The notes beneath the pieces were generated by a model that saw only the letters and a list, made by a program, of their open reading frames with translations, ran no database searches and was not told where the DNA came from. Source: Anaeramoeba ignava (Eukaryota > Metamonada > Anaeramoebidae). Taken from it: a stretch of DNA of 64,000 nt. Made by a program: the position numbers and the translations under genes. Where the stretch lies: positions 372,001 to 436,000 of the forward strand of contig JAPDFW010000071.1 in the NCBI GenBank assembly GCA_028826165.1, given 5' to 3'. Below, one piece after another: positions 56,880 to 64,000 of this stretch (the first letter of the stretch is position 1; each line of letters opens with the position of its first letter).

Positions 56880-58145
56880 AAAATTTAAATATAATATAAT
56901 TAATCAAATATTTAAAAAATTAAATAAAATATTTAAATTAAAAATATAATTAAATCAAAATATTAAATCAAATATTTAAATATAATTTATTAAATATTAA
57001 AAAATCAAATATTTAAATATAATTTATTAAAATTAAATAAAATATTTAAATATAATTTTTATTAAAAAATTATCAAAATATTATAAATTAATATTAAATC
57101 AAATATTTAAATATAAATTTTACGGTATTTAAAAATTAATTAATTAAATCAAATATTTAAAATATAATTTATTAATATTAAATCAAATATTTAAATATAA
57201 TTATTTCAAAAAATTAAATAAAATATAATTTATTTAAATATAATTAATTAATAAATAAAATATTTAAATATAATTTATTAAATCAAATATTTAAATATAA
57301 TTTATTAATATTATAAATAAATATTTAAATTAAATTAATATTAATATTAATATTAAAATCAAATATTTAAATAAATATTTTTTTAAATATAATTTATTAA
57401 TATTAAATCAAATATTTAAATATAATTTAAATATTAAATCAAAATTTAAATATAATTTAAATATTTAATTAATATTAAATTTAATTATTAAATTAAATCA
57501 AATATTTAAATTAAATATTAAATATAATTTAAATCAAAATTTAAATAATTTATTAATATTAAATCAAATATTTAAATATAAATCAAAATAAATATAAATA
57601 ATATTTCAAATATTTAAATATAAAATTAATATTAAATATTTAAATATAAATTTTAAATCAAATATTTAAATTAAAATTAAATATTTAAATATAATTTCAA
57701 AATATTTAAAATATAATTTTTAAAATTCAAAATTTAAAATATTTAAATATAATTTTTATTAATATTAAATCAAATATTTAAATATAATTAATATTAAATC
57801 AAAAAATTAAATCAAATATTTATAATTTATTAATTAAATCAAATATTTAAAATATTAAATCAAATATTTAAAATAATTAATTAATTAAATCAAATATTTA
57901 AATATAATTTATTAATATTAAATTAAAATATTTTTATTAAAATATAAAATTAAATATTAATATTAAATATAAATATTCAAATATTTAAATATAATTAATT
58001 AATATTAAATCAAATATTTAAATATAATTAATTAATATTAAATCAAATATTTAAATATAATTTATTAATATTAAATCAAATATTTAAATATAATTTATTA
58101 ATATTAAATCAAATATTTAAATATAATTAATTAATATTAAATTAA
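56880..58145. repeat. AATATTAAATCAAATATTTAAATATAATTTATT repeats
   Basis: About 1.3 kb of ~32-bp units, most regular at 57980-58140, between the 5' ends of TRMT11 and SDR copy C. No coding frame. Confidence 0.88.
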
Positions 58146-58606
58146 AAAAATTTGTGGAAAAACAAATTTCTTGGTTAAATTGCTTTTTTTTTGCTTATTT
58201 GTCAGATTTTCGCAATAAAAAAAAATGAGGAAAAATTAAATTTTTAAAGGAATTTACAAAGAGAGTTGAGAAATTTTAATTTGGATTGAATAATTTAATT
58301 TTTCTGTTTTTGTTTTTGTTTTAAATTAGAAAGAAAAATATTTTGATCAAATAAAAACAAAAAATAAAAATTGTTTTAATAATTATTTAATAAGAAAAAA
58401 GGGGTAAAAATAGATTTAAATTTTAAGTTAAATTGATCATTTTAAAAAAATTTAAAATAAAAATAAAAAAAGAGTTTTTGTTTATTTTTTGATCAAAAGA
58501 AAAGAAAAAAAAATTCAATAAAGATTATAAAAAGAAAAGAACCATTAATCATTTTTCATTTTTCAATTTTCAATTTAATATTTTTTTATTAATTTTTTTT
58601 TTTGAA
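58146..58606. other. 5' flank of SDR copy C, no gene
   Basis: Non-repetitive AT-rich DNA. TCATTTTTCATTTTTCAA at about 58551-58568 is 40-55 bp before the SDR start, like other promoters here. Confidence 0.45.
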
Positions 58607-59551
58607 ATGATATCAACAATAATAACAATTGCAATAATAATTTATTTCTTTTTAAAAGCAATTCCATTAATATACACAAAATACATGGTAAATTCACAAA
58701 ACTTGAAAAGAAAATACAACACAGAATGGGTATTTATAACAGGAGGATCATCAGGATTAGGAAAAGAATTAGCAATGAAATTTGCCGAACAAGGAATGAA
58801 CCTAGTAATTTTAAGCAGAACAAAAAGCAAACTTGAGCAGGCAAAAAATCAAATTTTGGATCGATTTCCAAATATCGAAATTCGAATAATTGCAATGGAT
58901 TTTGGATTGCCAGTTGAACAAATTGAAGAGCAACTTATCCCCCAAATTTCGGATATTGATGTCAAAATTCTCATCAATAATATCGGTTATATGCTGATAA
59001 GAGAGTTCCAGAAAAGAAAATGGGAAAACATACAGAGTCACATCAACGCGCATATAACAAGCGCAATTAAATTGTCTCAAATCATTGCGCAAAAGTTGAT
59101 CCAGTCAAATTCAAAAGGTGCAATTTGCTTTACTTCTTCAATGGGATGTTTTTATCCGATTCCTTATATCCCAATCTACTCAGGAGCCAAGGCTTATCTC
59201 CAATCTTTCGCATCAACACTTGCCATTGAGCTCAAGCCGTTTGGAATTGATGTGCATGTTGTAATACCTGGTCCGATTCCTGATACAGATTTTTATGACA
59301 GGACTGGTTTGGAAAGAAATAATCCGTTTTTCGAAAATCCAATGTCAAAATTTATTAATCAAAATGCAAAATCTGTTGCCAAAATTTACTTGAAAACTAT
59401 CGGTAGTCCGTTTGTTGTTGTTGATACAAGTTTATTTGTTATTTTCAGTCGCATTTTGGAAAATTTTTTAAGCGCGAATGGTTTGGTTTGGATTGCTTTA
59501 AAATCAAAAACTGCTCAATCTTTTCAAATTGAAAAAGTTCGTTATGATTAA
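58607..59551 (+). CDS. Short-chain dehydrogenase/reductase, copy C
   Basis: 314 aa, colinear with copies A and B but clearly more diverged. N-terminal membrane helix, TGGSSGLGKE, NNIGYMLIREF, SSMGCFYPIPY and YSGAK with Tyr and Lys conserved; ends KVRYD. Likely the same ER 3-ketoacyl-CoA reductase class. It converges on F-box copy 2, 132 bp away, whereas copy A is divergent from F-box copy 1. Confidence 0.92.
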   Translation: MISTIITIAIIIYFFLKAIPLIYTKYMVNSQNLKRKYNTEWVFITGGSSGLGKELAMKFAEQGMNLVILSRTKSKLEQAKNQILDRFPNIEIRIIAMDFGLPVEQIEEQLIPQISDIDVKILINNIGYMLIREFQKRKWENIQSHINAHITSAIKLSQIIAQKLIQSNSKGAICFTSSMGCFYPIPYIPIYSGAKAYLQSFASTLAIELKPFGIDVHVVIPGPIPDTDFYDRTGLERNNPFFENPMSKFINQNAKSVAKIYLKTIGSPFVVVDTSLFVIFSRILENFLSANGLVWIALKSKTAQSFQIEKVRYD

Positions 59552-59683
59552 AAGGAAAAAAAAAAAAAAAAGTGGAACAAAAAAAAATTTGTTTTGAAAA
59601 AAAAAAAAAATTTTTTTTTCAATAAAATTAAATTAAAAATTAATAAGTTGAATAAATTTTTATTAAATAAAGAAAAAAACAAA

Positions 59684-61193
59684 TTAAGATGTGATAAAAC
59701 AAGAAACAGCTCCTCCAATTACACATAATAAATAAACTTCAATAAAAGGATAATAAATATGATGAATGGAAATGCTTTCCAAATAAAGAATCAAAAAAAG
59801 AAAAAAAATGGAAGCAAAAAAAGTGACAGCTAAACCGATAGAAGGAAAACCCAAAAAACAAGAAGAAACAAAAAAAATAAGAAGATAAGCTAAAAGGGGA
59901 GTAAAAACCAGACCATAATTCCAATGTATTTTGCCATCAATCCGCAATCCCAAAAAAATGAAGAAAATAATAAGATCAATAGCGAAAGAAACTGGAGCAA
60001 CAGCATCTGCAGAATCACCTTTTCCATAAATAGCATCATAAATAAAAAAAGAAGGAACAAAAACAAAAAGAACAAAAAACGGAATAAAAATAGCGCACCA
60101 AGAACACTTAATAAAATCATCAACTCGCAAACCGATCAGGATAATTTGTATGAAAAAAAGAAGCACAATTCCAAAAAAGAAAACGGTTTCATCAATGCAA
60201 TAATGTCGAACAACAATACGATAATACAAGGATAAACCGATAAGAAAAGTTAAAAAAAATAAAGGAATCAAAACAGATAAATTCATTATGGATAGTTTCG
60301 TATTCATTCCTCCTTCGATCCGAACTGTAAGCAAAATGCTGTATATGAGACATGCGACTGAAAAAATAAACCCAATAATATTCAAATGATTCAAAAGGAT
60401 ATTTTCAACTTTTTCTCTTGATTCTTCTTTTTTCTTGTTTTTTTGTTTTCTTTCCTCTTTGATTTTCCGTTCTTTAAATGTTTTATCAATTTTTCTTCCT
60501 TTTGCAAGCATTTCTTCTTTTGGATTTTCTAAAGAGTTGATGTAATCAATTCTTTGCTTTTTTGTTGATGCTAAAATTGGTTTTCTTACGCCAGAATAGC
60601 TTGAATTCTGGTCTTGAACTGACGAGTTATCAATTTTATTGTTATGGAAATATTTCTTCATTCTTTTCTCTCTTGATTTATCCATTGATTTAAAATGTTT
60701 TTTGCTTAAATTTGGGAATTTTGGATCTTGTTTTTGGATTGAAATCAACTCCATTTCTTGTTCAATTAATGTTTGAAATCCAATAATTTTTTGATCTGTA
60801 ATTCTTGTATTTGGTTCAAAATAATCAAATATGAAAAATTGTTGATAAGATTTTGCAATTCTTCTCCATGTTTCTTGATCATTAAAAATTTCTTGGAAAT
60901 AACAACAAGTTAAACCCAATCTAACAAAATCACCAGGAGCTAAATATTCACAAATTGTCATTAAAACTATTTTGAATTTATAATAAAATAATAAAATAAA
61001 ATTATTTCTTATTCTTATTCTTATTCTTATTTTTACTTTCTGGTGGTAATAAATCAATTATTAAATTTTGGATTTGAGGTTTTTCAGTTAATTTTTCAGT
61101 TGTTTCCATAAAATTTCCTCTTTGTAAAATATTTAAATGAATTGAAGAAATTTGACAAACTCCTTTTGATTTATAAATTAAAATTGAAAACAT
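59684..61193 (-). CDS. F-box protein with C-terminal multi-pass membrane domain, copy 2
   Basis: Exon 1, 61037-61193, and exon 2, 59684-60966, with a 70-nt intron in phase 1; 479 aa, no frame damage. The F-box is LLPPE + ILMTICEYLAPGDFVRLGLTCCYF. A conserved linker (DPKFPNLSKKHFKSMDKS, NPKEEMLAKGRKI) and about nine C-terminal helices match copy 1, with more differences in the membrane part. The first exon keeps NILQRGNF, where copy 1 has lost one base. Alternative in-frame Mets in exon 1 exist (METTEKL), but both copies align from the first. Confidence 0.88.
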
Positions 61194-61194
61194 T

Positions 61195-61593
61195 TTTTTA
61201 CAAATAAAAATTAAAAAAGAAAAATGATTTTTTTATTTTGATTTTTTTTATAAAATTTTACTTTTGAAAAAGAAAAGAAAAAAACAATGGAAGAAAAGAA
61301 AAGAAAAAAGAAAGAAAAAAGAAGAAAAAAGAAGAAAAAAGAAATGACACAAAAAAGAGAAACAATTTTTCTCTTTTTTTTTGTTCTTTCTGTATTATTT
61401 CTTTTTCTTGTAAAAAAGTTGTTTGTGGAGAATTCTGAAAAGAATGAATTAAAAATTTAAAAGAATAAAAGGAAAAGAAGAAGGAATTGAAGAAGTTGAA
61501 GTTGAAGTTGAAGTTGAAAAAATTAAAAACAAAAGAAGAACAAAAGAAAAAGGGAAAAACGATAAAAGTGAATTCTATATAGAAAGAAAGTGA
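61195..61593. other. Spacer, no gene seen
   Basis: AAAAAGAAAAAAGAAAA purine runs (61265-61350) and a GAAGTTGAAGTTGAA triplet repeat (61488-61516) between the F-box copy 2 start and the armadillo gene stop. Confidence 0.5.
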
Positions 61594-64000
61594 TTATTGA
61601 CCATCAAAAAGAAATTGTGCAAGTGATAAAAGATCTTGATGTTCTTGAATGATTTTGGAATCAGAAAATATTTCTTTTGCTGTATTTATTTGTTTTTCAG
61701 TTAATAAAGAATCAATTGTGACTGGAATAAATTTAGCACAATAAACAATAGTAAGAAATGAACTTCGGAAAATGATTGGATTTGTTGAAAATCGAATAGC
61801 TGAATTAAAGAGGGAAGTAATAGCTTGATTACGAATAAGAATTCGATAATCAGGATCTGTTTTTTTTTTTATAAATAAAATTAATTAATTTTTTTGTTAA
61901 TTTAAAAAAAAAAAAATTTGTAAAATTTACTTTGATTTTCTTTTGAGAAATATTCCAAAATTGAACAAGATTTTTCTTGAATTCCTTCATAATTGGGATA
62001 TTCTTGAAGAGTATTAAGAGTACTTTTCAAAATATCCAAACAAATTGTTTCATTTGGATCTTTTTGTTTTTTTTTTAAAATAAAAATTAAAAATTAGAAA
62101 TAAATTTTTTTAAATGAAAATAAAAGAATTAATTTACTTGTTTTTTTCAAAACATAAAATTCAAGAATAAAACTTGAAATGTCTTGAATCAAAGGATCTG
62201 AGAATTTTTTCATTGTTGAAAGAACTGAAATAATTGTTGGAACATCTAATAATCAAAAAAAAAATGAAAATGTTTTGTTAATTTTTTATAATTATTTTTT
62301 CAATTTGTTTTTTTTTTACCTAAATAATTAGCAACATTAGAAATCATTTTGCAACAATTAATTTGAATTCTTAAATCTGTTTCTGGTTGAGTATATCTAT
62401 CCATTAAATCACGAATCCAACCAAGAACATTTCTTGAAATGAATATTTTTTTATTTTCTAAAATGAAAAAAATTAAAATTAAAATTAAAATTTAAATTAA
62501 AATTAAAATTAAAAAATTTACCTTCATTTTGATAAGATAAATTAACTAATAGAATTAACAATTTTGTTTGAATAGCTAAATTTGATTGAAATGCTATATT
62601 ATCTTTCAAAGTAAAAATAATGTCAACTCCAAGTTCTCGGATTTTTGTTTGATTTTCTAATTAAAATGAAAAAAATAAAAATAAAAATAAAAATAAAAAT
62701 AAAAATAAAAATAAAAATAAAAATACCTTTTGCAACAGATAAATTAGCAAGTGCTAAAATGCATTTGTTTTGAATTTGTGGATCATTGGGGTGTTTTTGC
62801 ATTAATGCTAAAAATTGTTCAATTCCATTTGAATCTGCAATGATTTTTTTGTTGACTATTTTTTATTTGTGTTATTATTGATAATTTTGTTAATTAAAGA
62901 AAAATAATAAAAAAAAAAATGAAAAAAATTACAAGGATGAACTGATAAATTCACTAAGAATAAACAAGACATGCATTCAAGATCATAATTATTACAAGTA
63001 CTCATTAAATCCAATACTTTTGTTAATCCAGATAAAGAAGCAATTTTCTGTTGAATTTCTGTTTTTGTATTTTAAAAAAAAAAATTAAAATTAATAAATT
63101 GATTTTAATTGAAATTTGAAAAAAAAAAATATTATTTACGATTTTCATTATAAGCTAAATTGGCAAGAAATAATAAACAATAATTTAAAATATTGTTTTC
63201 ACTTCTAAATGTATCAATTGCATTGACAGCAAACTCAATAAGATTTGAATTAACAATTTGGGATTTTGAATCTATTTTGGAAAAATTTTAAATTTAATTT
63301 TAATTTTAATTAATTTTTAATTAATTTTTAAATTTTAATTTACTTTTATTAACTGCGATATTGGATAAAAGAAGAAAAGCTTTTTCTTGAATAATTAAAT
63401 CAGAAGAATTTTTCATAATGTTTTCAATTAATGAAACATGTTGAGAAATTTCTTGTTGATTTCCTAATTTGATTTTTTAAATGAAAAAAAAAAAGTAAAT
63501 AAAATTTTGTTTTTCGATTTTTTGTTTTTGTTTACTTGTATTATTATAAGCTAAATTAGCTAAAGCAACAAAAGATTTTTGAACAATTAAAGCTTCAGTT
63601 TGAAATTTAGTTAATGAAGAGATGATTAATGGAATTCCTTTAAGAAAAGTAATTCGATTTTGATTTGCTAAAAAAAAAAAGAAAAAAATTTTTTTTTGTG
63701 TGAATTTTGTAAAGAAATATTTTAAAAAAAAATAATAGAAAATTACAAGTTGAAATGGAAAGATTCACAAGAGCTGTTGTTCCATTGAGATGAATATTTT
63801 TACTTTCAGGATATTGTTTCATTATTGAAATGACTTGATTGACAGGTTCTCCAGACATTATTTCTTGATTTTCAGAATTTTGAAAAGAAAAATTTGCAAA
63901 AGCAAGACAGCAATTATTTTGGATTGTTTCATTATTAGTAAATCTTTGAAGAACGGAAATGATATAATCAATTCCATGATAAGTAGTTGTAATTTTTGTT
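61594..64000 (-). CDS. Armadillo-repeat protein, 3' part (5' end outside window)
   Basis: Eleven exons read from the right edge: 63747-64000 (partial), 63536-63667, 63344-63463, 63139-63271, 62933-63058, 62727-62834, 62522-62656, 62320-62457, 62138-62245, 61931-62059, 61594-61856. Every intron is phase 1, and internal exons of 108-138 nt encode 36-46 residues, one Arm-like repeat each. Typical cores are NNCCLAFANFSFQNSENQ, KSFVALANLAYNNT, NKCILALANLSVAK and TKLLILLVNLSYQNE. The C-terminus after the last repeat is FLFDGQ. Such superhelices bind extended peptides; the specific family (beta-catenin-like, ARMC-type) cannot be told from this part. Introns here are short (55-100 nt) and little expanded. 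Confidence 0.88.

Noticed and set aside
61002-61193. 63-aa stand-alone frame ending in Lys-Asn repeats
   Set aside because: It is exon 1 of F-box copy 2 read through its donor; splicing at 61036 completes the F-box.
1-64000. CRISPR arrays, insertion sequences, integrases
   Set aside because: The repeats have no unique spacers of constant length and no transposase or Cas motif; the genes are spliced and eukaryotic.

Overview
The window looks like nuclear DNA from a very AT-rich, intron-bearing, gene-dense protist. Intergenic DNA and introns are packed with low-complexity tandem repeats. Introns are mostly 57-90 nt with GT-AG ends, plus a set swollen to 0.3-1.8 kb by repeats. The gene content is eukaryotic: CDT1, FCF1, CLP1, WDR82, SRRM2/Cwc21, USP, HMG-box, BAP31 and TRMT11. 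Ankyrin-BTB, BTB, F-box and armadillo proteins, together with the extreme repeats, suggest an anaeramoebid-like metamonad or a similar amoeba. That assignment is inference and a marker-gene tree would be needed. No viral, bacterial, CRISPR or transposon-encoded gene was recognised.

Layout. 1-1460: 5' part of an ankyrin gene (-). 2841-3761: FAD1/MoCF-like domain protein (+). 4544-10522: three co-oriented nuclear genes (-), namely a degenerate SNM1/Artemis-like protein with four PIP boxes, Cwc21/SRRM2 and CDT1. 10650-12753: repeat-rich SH3 scaffold (+). 14117-18808: divergent FCF1 (-) and ankyrin-BTB (+). 18953-23503: USP4/15-type deubiquitinase (-). 23940-33684: five + genes (MFS transporter, HMG-box protein, RING-H2 protein, small acidic protein, RRM protein). 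35403-37115: GATAD1-like GATA protein (-). 37.2-40.7 kb: gene desert ending in a ~165-bp satellite that abuts a broken BTB gene. 41183-47169: BAP31 (-), then the divergent WDR82 (-)/CLP1 (+) pair. 47710-49182: unknown HExxH protein (-). 50037-61193: two F-box/multi-pass membrane paralogues and three SDR paralogues around a TRMT11 methyltransferase. 61594-64000: armadillo gene (-), cut by the window end.

Genes were rebuilt by joining exons by hand, and nearly all junctions close in frame. Several genes carry one- or two-base length changes, mostly in homopolymers, that break an otherwise conserved frame (SRRM2, SH3, BAP31, CLP1, one F-box gene). These may be assembly errors or real lesions.

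Most notable are: a predicted catalytically dead SNM1-family protein carrying four PCNA-binding motifs beside CDT1; an SH3 protein that carries eight copies of its own class of SH3 ligand; intronic repeat arrays nearly free of G on the sense strand, so they can grow without making GT or AG; and a recurrent start-proximal A-run/T-run plus TCATTTTT element that divergent genes share.
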